From Borrelia hermsii DAH (lineage in GTDB: Bacteria > Spirochaetota > Spirochaetia > Borreliales > Borreliaceae), in contig NZ_CP073147.1 in the NCBI RefSeq assembly GCF_023035675.1, positions 1 to 58,883 of the forward strand: 58,883 nucleotides of DNA, given 5' to 3'. Positions 39,409 through 48,511 of this stretch are shown here, in pieces. The number at the start of each line of letters is the position of its first letter. Positions within the stretch are counted from its first letter, which is position 1. A program made the translations under genes and the position numbers. The notes beneath the pieces are model-generated. The model was given only the letters and a program-made list of their open reading frames with translations. It was not told the DNA's origin and did no database searches.

Positions 39409-39915
39409 CTATAAAATATTATTATCAAGAGCATACTTTAGAGTATCTCTAGTACTCTCAAAGTCAACATCAATAAATCTGGCATCATATTTAAAAGTTC
39501 CTCTAGTCCATACTTGATAAGAGTTATCATCTAAAACAAAAGACAAACTCTTGTGGGGATTAAGAGCCCTTAAGATAAGATCAGAATTGTTTTTATCAAT
39601 ATCAACATATAAGAACCTGAGATTTCCAATACCAACCACCTTGGTAATATTAATATTACCAATATAGTTATCATCTTGAATCAATTTCAAATAACCGCTA
39701 TTAAAATTTAACTTAGAATTCAGAACAACATTTAAAAATACAGAAAAATTATTAGTCGACTTATCCCTCTTTATGTAAATTTGACTATTTGGATAAAAAT
39801 AAAGAAAGTAATTAGCCCTCTCAATCTTGTCAAATTTTACATCTAAAAATTCATCTACACTTAAAGTCTTACATGAAAAAAAAAACAATACAAATAAGAA
39901 AAAACTATATCTCAT
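39409..39915 (-). CDS. Small lipoprotein (168 aa), cp26-type core gene
   Basis: MRYSFFLFVLFFFSC, then KTLSVDEFLDVKFDKIERAN: a lipoprotein leader with Cys at residue 15. The mature part alternates hydrophobic and charged residues (YFLYFYPNSQIYIKRDKSTN), suggesting a beta-rich fold. Similar in size to the following lipoprotein, with which it may share ancestry. It is divergent from the ImmA-like gene (46-base gap). Function unknown. Confidence 0.78.
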   Translation of the reverse strand: MRYSFFLFVLFFFSCKTLSVDEFLDVKFDKIERANYFLYFYPNSQIYIKRDKSTNNFSVFLNVVLNSKLNFNSGYLKLIQDDNYIGNINITKVVGIGNLRFLYVDIDKNNSDLILRALNPHKSLSFVLDDNSYQVWTRGTFKYDARFIDVDFESTRDTLKYALDNNIL

Positions 39916-39961
39916 AATTCAATTATATTATACAATATGAAAAGGAGAATGTTTACATTGA

Positions 39962-40654
39962 ATGAAATCCAATAATTTTAGCTCATATATTAAAACCCCT
40001 TACATTTATTCTGATTATATAATCTCAAAATATGCTGTATTGCTCATTCCAGTGCCAATAATAAAGATTGCAATTGGAGAAGGACTTAAAATATTTGAAA
40101 TTGCATTTGAAGACAAATACAAAAATTTTGCTGGCTATATTAAACCAAACAAAAAGGCTATATATATAAACGAAACAATGAATCTAAAAGATAAAAGATT
40201 TGCAATAGCACAACAACTTGGTCATTATTTAATGCACAAATATCAGGTTTTTAACCCATCAAAGAGAACAGATACGATTAATACTCAGGATAACCACATG
40301 ACAATAGAAGCCAACATATTTGCAACAAACTTATTAATCCCAACTACTACTTTAAAACTAAAAGTACCTCAATATAAATCGATAAAATATCCGCAAAAAT
40401 CGATGGCAAAAGAATTTCAAGTATCTGAAAATATAATACACTTTAAGTTAAGCATGATTAATGAGATTCACAGGCTTGAAAGAGAAAACAAGATACAAAA
40501 GAAACTAAAAGTCAAGCAAATAGACAAAGCAAGGGCCAAAGAGCTTTTACTTCAAAATATAGACAAGCTAAAAGAATCAATAGCAATTGATTTAGAACAA
40601 AGAGAAATCACAAGAAAAGAAAGCATAAAAAAAATTTTTGAAGAGCTAGAATAA
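39962..40654 (+). CDS. ImmA/IrrE-type domain protein with altered zinc site (230 aa)
   Basis: Family members are zinc peptidases (HExxH) that cut phage-type repressors. The fold signature is visible at residues ~70-130: INETMNLKDKRFAIAQQLGH, YLMHKY, then TIEANIFATNLLIPTTTLKL. The motif reads QQLGH in place of HELGH, so the first zinc His and the catalytic Glu are both Gln. The second His and the downstream Glu (IEANIFA) remain. The C-terminal 80 residues are a charged helix. Position matches BBB26 of cp26. It is probably not an active peptidase. Confidence 0.8.
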   Translation: MKSNNFSSYIKTPYIYSDYIISKYAVLLIPVPIIKIAIGEGLKIFEIAFEDKYKNFAGYIKPNKKAIYINETMNLKDKRFAIAQQLGHYLMHKYQVFNPSKRTDTINTQDNHMTIEANIFATNLLIPTTTLKLKVPQYKSIKYPQKSMAKEFQVSENIIHFKLSMINEIHRLERENKIQKKLKVKQIDKARAKELLLQNIDKLKESIAIDLEQREITRKESIKKIFEELE

Positions 40655-40662
40655 ATAATTTA

Positions 40663-41226
40663 TTACTTGGAAAAGCTTTCAAGCATATTCTCCAGCTTTT
40701 GTTTAGCAACAATTAAAGCCTTTTTATCCTGAATAAGCATATCCAAAAAGATTTTTCTAAGCACAATCCAAGACCCATTATCCATATATATTTTATGAGA
40801 AGGAAAATTTATTCTTAAAGGAAATTTTTCTTTAATATTATGATTATCTAAATACCTCAGGACTTCGGATTTGAAAGACGAACCTTGAACTACACTATAA
40901 GCTAAGATAAATTTATATAATCTCTTATTATATAAGTAAAGACTCTTAATGTATTCAATATTGTCATTATAACTAGACTCAGAAATATAAACTGAGGTCT
41001 CTTGCTCTCCTTTCAAAATATCAAAACTATGCTTAGAAGAGTCACTTAAATTTGCATACCTCTTTAGATCAGAATTTGAAATCTTAAGTTCAGGATATAT
41101 CATTAAAGCTTTTAAAGCCAATAAATCTAAATTGTCTCCCTTTTCAGAATCATTTAAAAAAATTGTGGAGCAACTTACAAAAAATAAAAAGATAAAAAAC
41201 ACACAAAAATCTAAAAATACACGCAT
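40663..41226 (-). CDS. Lipoprotein (187 aa), cp26-type core gene
   Basis: MRVFLDFCVFFIFLFFVSC, then STIFLNDSEKGDNLDLLALK: lipobox Cys at residue 19. The mature part is Lys/Tyr-rich and helical, with no known motif (SLYLYNKRLYKFILAYSVVQ; IRINFPSHKIYMDN-like). Position matches BBB27. It converges with the ImmA-like gene with an 8-base gap and is divergent from the ankyrin protein gene. Confidence 0.78.
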   Translation of the reverse strand: MRVFLDFCVFFIFLFFVSCSTIFLNDSEKGDNLDLLALKALMIYPELKISNSDLKRYANLSDSSKHSFDILKGEQETSVYISESSYNDNIEYIKSLYLYNKRLYKFILAYSVVQGSSFKSEVLRYLDNHNIKEKFPLRINFPSHKIYMDNGSWIVLRKIFLDMLIQDKKALIVAKQKLENMLESFSK

Positions 41227-41320
41227 ATAACAACCTGATTATACTTTTTCGCAAAAACAAAGTAAATAAAATAGATCTGTTTTGATATAATAATATAAAA
41301 TTTAACCTAAAGGAACTCAA

Positions 41321-42568
41321 ATGAGCTATTATGCATTAAGCAAAATATTTATGTATCTTGGATATATTATTATAGGAACCACGTCTTTTACTATTTTCAA
41401 CAAAAATTTAAGAATCAAAATCAAGAATAAAATGAAAAAATTCAACTCTTTATACTACCTAATGCTATTTATCCTTGTTATAACCACTTCTAACTTGTCC
41501 AATTATTTCTCAGAAAGACAATTATTAGAAGATTTTCAAACATTTAAAGAAGATTTTTTCGAAATACATAAAATCAATGCAACATTTTTACAAACATATC
41601 TATCAAGATTACAAGCACCAATTAAAATGGAATTAATGTCAAAACTAACACCAATAAACACCATATTTAATGCTAGCTTTGAAAAATATTCAAAAAATAT
41701 AAACAAACCAGCAGCTGATATCGTTAAAAACTATAATGCCTATATTAAATCAATGAACACAGAAATTAAAGACAGGATTGTAAAATTAGAAGAAGAAATC
41801 CTGCCAATGTACAACAAATATAAATTACCTAGTTTCAATAACAAAATATCAGACATAGGTGTTGATAAGGATGGAAATATCATTCCCGTACTCAAAGACT
41901 TAAAAGGCCAAATAACGGATTTATTATTTTACGATCAAAATTACAATTTAATCCCATTTAAAGGATATCAAAAACATGAGGTCAAATTCGAGATCATTAA
42001 AAATGATGATAATTATTTCAAAGAACTGCTAAATGTTTATTATCTTGATTCAAATAATACCCAAGTTACCATTGATTATTATAAAAATAATATTGATACA
42101 CTTCCTTACTATATAGATTTAAAAGAGAATAAAGATGATTTTTTAAAGAGTATGAAAACTAAAAATGAATATAAAGCATATATCGAAGAAAAACGCAAGC
42201 TAAAAGTATTAGTAAGCAATGATAACCTAGACGAGTTTAAACTCTTTTTAGAACAAAATCCAAACATTTTCTCATTAAATACAATATTTTCCGATGGAAG
42301 CCCTGTATTCACTCACGCAGTAAAATCAAAATCTAAGAATATAATAAATTATGTAATGTCAAAAGATTTCAACATCAATCTAACAGATCAGGAAGCCAAA
42401 ACCGCACTTCACAATGCCATCATTAACGGATACGACATTAGCTTCATTAAAGCTCTTATAGAAAAAGGAGTAAACCCACATACAAGGGACTTGAATAAAA
42501 AGTTACCATTAGATTATGCTCCTAAGGACAGCGAAATCTATAAATACCTAAACACTATTATAAAATAA
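41321..42568 (+). CDS. Membrane-anchored ankyrin-repeat protein (415 aa)
   Basis: Two hydrophobic segments lie at residues ~8-25 and ~45-62 (YYLMLFILVITTSNLSNYFS). A long helical region follows (to ~200), then a linker. C-terminal ankyrin-like repeats occupy about 320-410 (GSPVFTHAVKSKSKNIINYV, KTALHNAIINGYDISFIKAL, IEKGVNPHTRDLNKKLPLDY). The ankyrin part probably binds a protein partner. Position matches BBB28 of cp26. ATG chosen after AAAGGA with 7 bases spacing. Confidence 0.82.
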   Translation: MSYYALSKIFMYLGYIIIGTTSFTIFNKNLRIKIKNKMKKFNSLYYLMLFILVITTSNLSNYFSERQLLEDFQTFKEDFFEIHKINATFLQTYLSRLQAPIKMELMSKLTPINTIFNASFEKYSKNINKPAADIVKNYNAYIKSMNTEIKDRIVKLEEEILPMYNKYKLPSFNNKISDIGVDKDGNIIPVLKDLKGQITDLLFYDQNYNLIPFKGYQKHEVKFEIIKNDDNYFKELLNVYYLDSNNTQVTIDYYKNNIDTLPYYIDLKENKDDFLKSMKTKNEYKAYIEEKRKLKVLVSNDNLDEFKLFLEQNPNIFSLNTIFSDGSPVFTHAVKSKSKNIINYVMSKDFNINLTDQEAKTALHNAIINGYDISFIKALIEKGVNPHTRDLNKKLPLDYAPKDSEIYKYLNTIIK

Positions 42569-42623
42569 ATAATACCAGTAACTTTAACAAATATAATAAA
42601 GATAATTAATTATTAATTATTAC

Positions 42624-42680
42624 TGCATTAAATATAACATATATTAATTAATTTAATTAATATATGTTATATTTAATGCA
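42624..42680. promoter_or_regulatory. 57-base perfect palindrome upstream of the first PTS gene
   Basis: Arms of 28 bases (42624-42651 and 42653-42680) are exact complements around a single central base. The outer part of the left arm reads TGCATTAAATATAACATATA. The right arm ends 22 bases before the PTS start codon, next to the GAGGAG ribosome site. It could be a repressor site or an mRNA hairpin. A smaller related hairpin precedes the second PTS gene (44451-44477). Confidence 0.85.
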
Positions 42681-42702
42681 ATGAACACGAGGAGAATTTA
42701 TT

Positions 42703-44340
42703 ATGATTACCACTTCAAACAAATTTGCTATTTTTCAAAAAATCGGTAAAGCCTTCATGCTGCCAATAGCCCTTCTACCAGCAGCCGGGATTTTACTAGG
42801 AATTGGTGGAGCATTTACCAATGAAACAATGATTCAAGCTTACAAACTTGAGAACACTTTGGGACAAGGAACTCTTTTAAACATTATTCTATCGGTCATG
42901 AGGGACACTGGTGGTGTGGTATTTGAAAATTTACCGCTAATATTCTCATTAGGCATTGCCATTGGTCTTGCCAATATAGAAAAAGGTTCAGCAGGCCTTT
43001 CTGGCGGAATTGGATTTTTAATTATGCACAAAGCTATAAACAGTACCCTTGCAATACAAGGAATAAGTGCTGAAACGGTCAACTCTGAATATCTAATGAC
43101 AATAGGATTTAATGAAGCACAAGCTGTTGCAAAATCATTTGAATATACAAATGTACTTGGAATGCATACTCTTCAAATAGGAGTACTTGGGGGTATGATC
43201 TCAGGGTTCATTGCTGCATATCTTCACAACAAGTACTACGACATTAAACTACCTCAATTTTTAGCATTCTTTGGGGGAACAAGATTTGTCCCAATAGTTA
43301 CAACCGGAACAATGCTAATTATTGGTATAATACTTGTATTTATTTGGCCTCCCATACAAAGCATAATTGCCATGACAGGTAAAATTGTAGAGCAATCTGG
43401 TTATTTCGGTTCTTTTTTATTTGGAATAATTGAAAGAGCACTAGTCCCAACAGGTCTTCATCATATATTTTACATGCCATTCTGGCAAACACCTTTAGGC
43501 GGAACAATGGAAATTAACGGACAACTGGTTTCAGGAGCACAAAAAATATTTTTCGCACAACTTGCAGATCCAAATTTTTCAGGACACTTTGAAGTTACAA
43601 AAGGAACAAGGTTTTGGGTTGGAAAATGGCCGGGACATGCCTTTGGGCTTCCTGGAGCAGCACTTGCCATGTGGTGGGTAGCAAAACCTGAGCGAAAAAA
43701 AGAAATGGCAGCATTTCTAGGCTCTGTAGCATTTACATCATTCTTAACAGGAATAACAGAACCTATTGAATTTACATTCCTCTTCGCAGCACCTATTTTA
43801 TTTTTTGGGTTTAACGTCTTTATGTACGGCATGGGATTTGTATTTATGCACCTTTTAAATGTCGGAGTAGGGGTAACATTTGCAGATGGATTTATTGATT
43901 ATCTCCTTTACGGAATACTTCAAGGAAATGAAAGAACAAGTTGGATAAACATACTCTATGTCGGAATACCTTATTTCTTTATATATTTCTTTGTCTTTAA
44001 ATGGACCATAGTCAAATTTGACTTTAAAACCCCAGGAAGAGAAGACGACGGAGTAACTGCCACAAAGTCAAGCTCAAAAGAAATACTTGCAAACTTAAGA
44101 CAAATTACAACTAAAACCATCAAAGGCCTGGGGGGAATTGCTAATATTAAATACCACAGTGCCTGCATTACAAAACTCAGAGTTGAAGTATACGATATCA
44201 ATCCTGTTAAAGATGATGCTTACTTTAAAGAACTTGGTGCTAAAGGCATCATAAGAAAAGATAAAGGATTGCAAATTATATTTGGTGTTGTATCAGATAA
44301 CGTCAACACAGAACTAGAAAAAATAATTAAAGAACTATAA
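42703..44340 (+). CDS. ptsG: PTS glucose-family permease, EIICB (545 aa), copy 1
   Basis: Imports and phosphorylates a hexose (glucose-type, by family) with phosphate from HPr/EIIA. The IIC membrane domain (residues ~10-430) has the family stretches FMLPIALLPAAGILLGIGGA, SGYFGSFLFGIIERALVPTG, HHIFYMPFWQTPLGGTMEIN and FLTGITEPIEFTFLF. The IIB domain starts near 460 with the phosphorylated Cys in IKYHSACITKLRVEVYDI. No IIA domain is fused. It corresponds to BBB29 of cp26. A terminator follows, so it is separately transcribed from copy 2. Confidence 0.95.
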   Translation: MITTSNKFAIFQKIGKAFMLPIALLPAAGILLGIGGAFTNETMIQAYKLENTLGQGTLLNIILSVMRDTGGVVFENLPLIFSLGIAIGLANIEKGSAGLSGGIGFLIMHKAINSTLAIQGISAETVNSEYLMTIGFNEAQAVAKSFEYTNVLGMHTLQIGVLGGMISGFIAAYLHNKYYDIKLPQFLAFFGGTRFVPIVTTGTMLIIGIILVFIWPPIQSIIAMTGKIVEQSGYFGSFLFGIIERALVPTGLHHIFYMPFWQTPLGGTMEINGQLVSGAQKIFFAQLADPNFSGHFEVTKGTRFWVGKWPGHAFGLPGAALAMWWVAKPERKKEMAAFLGSVAFTSFLTGITEPIEFTFLFAAPILFFGFNVFMYGMGFVFMHLLNVGVGVTFADGFIDYLLYGILQGNERTSWINILYVGIPYFFIYFFVFKWTIVKFDFKTPGREDDGVTATKSSSKEILANLRQITTKTIKGLGGIANIKYHSACITKLRVEVYDINPVKDDAYFKELGAKGIIRKDKGLQIIFGVVSDNVNTELEKIIKEL

Positions 44341-44356
44341 ACCTCAACAACAGCAA

Positions 44357-44391
44357 TTATAAAGGAATGAGTAATGCTTATTCCTTTATAA
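44357..44391 (+). terminator. Terminator after PTS copy 1
   Basis: A 15-bp stem (TTATAAAGGAATGAG with CTTATTCCTTTATAA, one G-T pair) and a 5-base loop are followed by AATAATTTTGTCTTT. Confidence 0.8.
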
Positions 44392-44450
44392 ATAATTTTG
44401 TCTTTGAATTTATTTACAAGATCGACAAATATTGCTAATATTAATTAGAC

Positions 44451-44477
44451 AATATAATTAAAAATGTTAATTATATT
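44451..44477. promoter_or_regulatory. Hairpin upstream of PTS copy 2
   Basis: AATATAATTA and TAATTATATT with a 7-base loop, ~33 bases before the start of the second PTS gene. The sequence resembles the inner part of the large palindrome before copy 1. Confidence 0.5.
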
Positions 44478-44510
44478 AAATTTTAATAACAATTTAAGGG
44501 AGGGGATGTT

Positions 44511-46139
44511 ATGTCAACATCATCAGAATCTATATTTACAATATTACAAAAGGTAGGAAAAGCTTTTATGTTACCAATAGCTCTTCTACCAATAGCTGGG
44601 ATTTTACTAGGAGTCGGTGGTGCACTTACCAACAAAACAATGATTCAAGCTTACGGAATTGAAAGCATACTTGGAGAGGGTACTTTAGTAAGTTCAATAC
44701 TGTCTTTAATGAAATATACAGGTGAAGTAATTTTTGCAAACTTACCTTTAATGTTTGCAGTGGCAATTCCAATTGGATTGGCAAAAGCTGAAAAAGGAAC
44801 AGCAGCTCTTGCTGGAGTTGTAGGATTTCTAGTCATGCATCAAACTATAAATGGAGTTTTATCTATTCAAGGCATTAATCCCTCAACTGTAAATGCAGAA
44901 GCATTAATAGCAATTGGAACACCTGAGGCAGAAGCAATCGCAAAAAGTCAAGAATATACAAATGTACTTGGGATCTTTTCTCTTCAAATGAGCGTAATGG
45001 GAGGAATGGTAGCAGGATTTATTGCAGTAATGCTTCATAATAGACTGCATAATACCCAACTACCAACATTTCTAGCATTTTTTGGAGGATCAAGATTCGT
45101 TCCCATCATAACCACACTTGTAATGTTTATAGTAGGAATAATTTTAACATGCATTTGGCCATTCATTCAAGGAATGATGTTTTCATTTGGAAATATCATA
45201 GAAAAATCTGGTTATTTCGGTTCATTCGCATATGGAGCAATAAAAAGATCTTTAATACCCTTTGGCCTTCACCACATATTTTACATGCCATTCTGGCAAA
45301 CATCTTTGGGTGGAACAATGGAAATTAATGGAGAATTGGTTTCAGGAGCACAAAATATCTTCTTTAAACAACTCTCAGATCCTAATACTATACATTTTGA
45401 AGTTGCAAAAGGAACACGATTTTTCAGTGGTGAATTTATAGTAATGATTTTTGGATTACCTGGAGCTGCTCTTGCCATGTATCATACTGCTAAGCATGAG
45501 AATAAAAAAAACACAGCTTCTCTATTATTATCAGCTAGCTTCACATCAATGTTAACAGGAATAACAGAACCTATTGAATTTGCATTCATTTTTGCAGCTC
45601 CTGCTCTTTACTATCTTGTATATGTTCCTTTATTTGGACTCGCTCATCTATTAGGACATATTTTCAACATTGGGGTTGGATTAACATTCTCTGGTGGATT
45701 TATTGATATGTTCCTATTTGGCATACTGCAAGGCAACAGTAAAACAACTTGGATAATGATTCCTACCATTGGAATATTTTACTTCATAGGATTCTACTAC
45801 ATTTTCAAATTTGCAATTATAAAATTCAACCTAAAAACACCAGGCCGTGAAGAAGAAGAAAATATTACAAACATAAGTTCACAAAAAACAGAAATATCGG
45901 AAACTGCCAGAAAAGTACTAGAAGGACTTGGAGGTAAAAACAACATCACATACCTTGACGCATGTGCATCAAGATTAAGAATAAATGTCAATCAAATAGA
46001 ATTAGTAAAGCCCGTTACTTATTTTAAATCCATTGGAGCAAGCGGAATGCTTAAAAAGGGAAATAGTGTCCAGATTATATTTGGAGGATTATCTGACAAT
46101 ATAAGAATGGAAATGGATAAAATTTATATCAATGCCTAA
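44511..46139 (+). CDS. PTS glucose-family permease, EIICB (542 aa), copy 2
   Basis: A tandem paralogue of the preceding gene with the same architecture. IIC: KAFMLPIALLPIAGILLGVG, SGYFGSFAYGAIKRSLIPFG, HHIFYMPFWQTSLGGTMEIN, MLTGITEPIEFAFIF. The IIB Cys is in ITYLDACASRLRINVNQI. The proteins share the framework but differ in substrate-lining loops (for example WVGKWPGHAFGLPG in copy 1, FSGEFIVMIFGLPG here), so substrate preference may differ. The ribosome site GGGAGGGGATGTT is strong. A terminator follows at 46166. Lyme Borrelia has one copy at this locus. Confidence 0.95.
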   Translation: MSTSSESIFTILQKVGKAFMLPIALLPIAGILLGVGGALTNKTMIQAYGIESILGEGTLVSSILSLMKYTGEVIFANLPLMFAVAIPIGLAKAEKGTAALAGVVGFLVMHQTINGVLSIQGINPSTVNAEALIAIGTPEAEAIAKSQEYTNVLGIFSLQMSVMGGMVAGFIAVMLHNRLHNTQLPTFLAFFGGSRFVPIITTLVMFIVGIILTCIWPFIQGMMFSFGNIIEKSGYFGSFAYGAIKRSLIPFGLHHIFYMPFWQTSLGGTMEINGELVSGAQNIFFKQLSDPNTIHFEVAKGTRFFSGEFIVMIFGLPGAALAMYHTAKHENKKNTASLLLSASFTSMLTGITEPIEFAFIFAAPALYYLVYVPLFGLAHLLGHIFNIGVGLTFSGGFIDMFLFGILQGNSKTTWIMIPTIGIFYFIGFYYIFKFAIIKFNLKTPGREEEENITNISSQKTEISETARKVLEGLGGKNNITYLDACASRLRINVNQIELVKPVTYFKSIGASGMLKKGNSVQIIFGGLSDNIRMEMDKIYINA

Positions 46140-46165
46140 GAAATATTTAAGAATATAAACTATCA

Positions 46166-46201
46166 ATAAGAGGAGAGGCATTTTAAAATCTCTCCTCTTA
46201 T
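46166..46201 (+). terminator. Terminator after PTS copy 2
   Basis: A perfect 12-bp stem ATAAGAGGAGAG with CTCTCCTCTTAT and a 12-base loop are followed by ATTTTAC. Confidence 0.85.
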
Positions 46202-46224
46202 ATTTTACAAAAAAGGATAAGACT

Positions 46225-46506
46225 ATGCATAAAAATCAATACTTCATTTCTGGTAAAGTACAAGGTGTAGGCTTTAGGTTCTTTACGGAACAAATCGCAA
46301 CTAAAATAGCGATCAAAGGATTTGTTAAGAATCTAGACGATGGAAGGGTTGAAATAGTAGCCTTTTTCAGCAATAAAGAACAAATTGAATTATTTGAAAA
46401 CACCTTAAAAAAAGGCAATGGTTATTCAAAAATTGAAAAAATAGAAAAAAAAATCTTAGATGAAAGATATCCCTTCGATTTCAAGAACTTCAGTTCCTAC
46501 TATTAA
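46225..46506 (+). CDS. acyP: Acylphosphatase (93 aa)
   Basis: Hydrolyses acyl phosphates. The family motif is complete: [20 protein letters not shown] (catalytic Arg in GVGFR) and [20 protein letters not shown] (catalytic Asn in KNL). Normal length for the family. It corresponds to BBB01 of cp26. Its last 17 bases overlap the 3' end of the convergent gene at 46490. Confidence 0.96.
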   Translation: MHKNQYFISGKVQGVGFRFFTEQIATKIAIKGFVKNLDDGRVEIVAFFSNKEQIELFENTLKKGNGYSKIEKIEKKILDERYPFDFKNFSSYY

Positions 46507-46933
46507 TATTTTTACTAGTCTTACCCTTGATTACTCTCATCTTACCAATTTTTGCCTTATTACTACCTTTATTTGCAAAATTAAGAGGCCTTGAATTAGA
46601 TTTAAAGAAATGCTCAACTCTAAACTTCAAAAAATCTAATGACTTTTTATCCTTACAAAAAATATTTAGATTGCCATCGGAAAATTTAATGTCAAGCCCA
46701 TAATTAGTTTCCGTCCTTAAAAAATTACAAGAGATAAATTCTCCATTTAATTTACTTCTCTTAAAAAGGAAAAAATATTTCTTGCCTCTCTTAGAGTCTC
46801 TAAAATCAACTTTCAACCAATCCTGCATCGGTTCAATTGAAACCAAATTATCATAAAGATAAGAAATATAAATCATTCTATTATCATCGGCACTTAATGC
46901 CTTCTTAAAAAAATAAAGAAATCCTGTGTCCAT
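46490..46933 (-). CDS. Conserved hypothetical protein (147 aa), cp26-type core gene
   Basis: No signal peptide or membrane segment. Residues ~15-110 are a mixed alpha/beta domain ([40 protein letters not shown]). The last 30 residues are strongly basic ([20 protein letters not shown]), which suggests nucleic-acid contact. Position matches BBB02. The start has no strong ribosome site. Overlaps acyP by 17 bases at the 3' end. Confidence 0.72.
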   Translation of the reverse strand: MDTGFLYFFKKALSADDNRMIYISYLYDNLVSIEPMQDWLKVDFRDSKRGKKYFFLFKRSKLNGEFISCNFLRTETNYGLDIKFSDGNLNIFCKDKKSLDFLKFRVEHFFKSNSRPLNFANKGSNKAKIGKMRVIKGKTSKNINSRN

Positions 46934-47030
46934 ACAATTAACAAATATATTACAAATCAGGGTATTTTAAAAATACTCCAAATTAATTGGATATCGAACA
47001 TAAAAGCAAAATTAATTTTTTACAATGCCC

Positions 47031-48380
47031 TTAAACATCATATCCAAAAATTAAAGCTAAATACTCACCAAGCTTGGCATAGTTATAATTATAACCATAT
47101 TTTTGCTTGAAAGCCTTACGAATTCTAACATTAAAGCCCCTTAACATTTCCAACTCCTCTAAACCATCTTCGCTCATCAAATCTTTAATTACATGTAAAG
47201 TCTTGGCATAATTATCATCCATAACGCCACACTCTTCTATCAATGCATTTAATTTTTGCATAGTAATAACAGAATATGTAGTCTTTCTCCTAACATACGT
47301 ATATATCCGTCTTTCAATCAACTTAAGCAAATCAATATCAGCATTCTCATCTAAGTTTTCTAAGACATAACGATTATAATGAAAAGCCGTTATTATATCA
47401 TCATGCTCATGTCCTAAAACCGTGGTTATCCACAAATTTAGCTCCATGTTCTTTGGGGCAAATGCAAGATAAGAAAATCTACTATAAAGCCTTCTACAAA
47501 AATAAACTGACTCTTCAGGTTCAAATATATTTTCAAAGAGCTTACGAAACAGCCTATTATAACTATAAGCAAGATTTGAAGATATAATCTCTTTCGAAAG
47601 TTTTTCTGTTCTTTCCATATATCTTATATCCTCTATTGAATCAATAATCAATTGGGAATCAGCAAAAGTGGGGAAAACAATTTCATGAATTAAATTATGC
47701 TCTTTTTTCTTTGCAATATGTTTCATAAGAATATGTTCACTATCTTCAACATAAAATTTAGAGACTTTCATTATTTCAACAGGACGCCGTCCAGTTGCCA
47801 TTAATACCCCATAAAACTTTAACCTAATATCCCTTTTTTGAGTCAACAAGATATTTATTATCTCAGTATAAGTTTTTAAGTTTATCTTAACTGATATTTG
47901 CTCTCTTCTATAGCTATTAATTTTTGAAATCTTATAATGATGTGAATAATTATTCAACCATTCAGGACTTTTAAACAAGCTTAAGAAAGACTCAAAATAA
48001 ACCTTTCGACCCAAAATATTATTAGCAACCATCAACTCCTCAATTTTGCATAAATCTTTTATATCGATATTAGATAGTGCCTTTACTTCTTTGGGAACCC
48101 AAAAAAACAAAAGCTTATTTTTCTGTCTTATCTCCTCAATCACTGAAAGATTGATATATTCCTTTATTATTTTACGGGTTTTAGAAAGATTTAATATGAT
48201 TGAAAGATTAGTAAACTTATCCTTCCTTAAGAGAATGCTTTTATGTTTTTCAGCAAGAATAACTAGATTTTTATTTAATTTAGGATATGAAATCTCGCAT
48301 TTCAAATACCTAACATATATTTCTTCCAGGTTTTTTCTAAAACATTCAAGCTCTTTTTTTATATTAACTTTCAACGACAT
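47031..48380 (-). CDS. resT: Telomere resolvase (449 aa)
   Basis: ResT cuts and rejoins replicated telomere junctions to make hairpin ends, by a tyrosine-recombinase-like mechanism. With the ATG at 48380 the protein is 449 residues, like B. burgdorferi ResT, and the nucleophile falls at Tyr335 (ITAFHYNRYVLEN). Other active-site residues are in YGVLMATGRRPVEIMK (Arg), the HIAKKKEHN region (Lys), VYFCRRLYSRFSYLAF (Arg) and VLGHEHDD (His). The N-terminus has the hairpin-binding region (LILNLSKTRKIIKEYINLSV-like). The TTG three codons upstream is less likely. On cp26 it is BBB03. Confidence 0.98.
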   Translation of the reverse strand: MSLKVNIKKELECFRKNLEEIYVRYLKCEISYPKLNKNLVILAEKHKSILLRKDKFTNLSIILNLSKTRKIIKEYINLSVIEEIRQKNKLLFFWVPKEVKALSNIDIKDLCKIEELMVANNILGRKVYFESFLSLFKSPEWLNNYSHHYKISKINSYRREQISVKINLKTYTEIINILLTQKRDIRLKFYGVLMATGRRPVEIMKVSKFYVEDSEHILMKHIAKKKEHNLIHEIVFPTFADSQLIIDSIEDIRYMERTEKLSKEIISSNLAYSYNRLFRKLFENIFEPEESVYFCRRLYSRFSYLAFAPKNMELNLWITTVLGHEHDDIITAFHYNRYVLENLDENADIDLLKLIERRIYTYVRRKTTYSVITMQKLNALIEECGVMDDNYAKTLHVIKDLMSEDGLEELEMLRGFNVRIRKAFKQKYGYNYNYAKLGEYLALIFGYDV

Positions 48381-48511
48381 ACTAAACAAATTATAGCAAG
48401 AAAAAATAATAAGAGCATCTCTTTAAGATGCTACCAACTTATAAAATAAAAATAATAATAAAGATAAATGATTAAATAAAATTTATAATAATAAAAAACT
48501 ATCAATAGCTA

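Noticed and set aside
43470..43832. Antisense frame inside PTS copy 1
   Set aside because: Shadow of the ptsG coding sequence with no independent signals.
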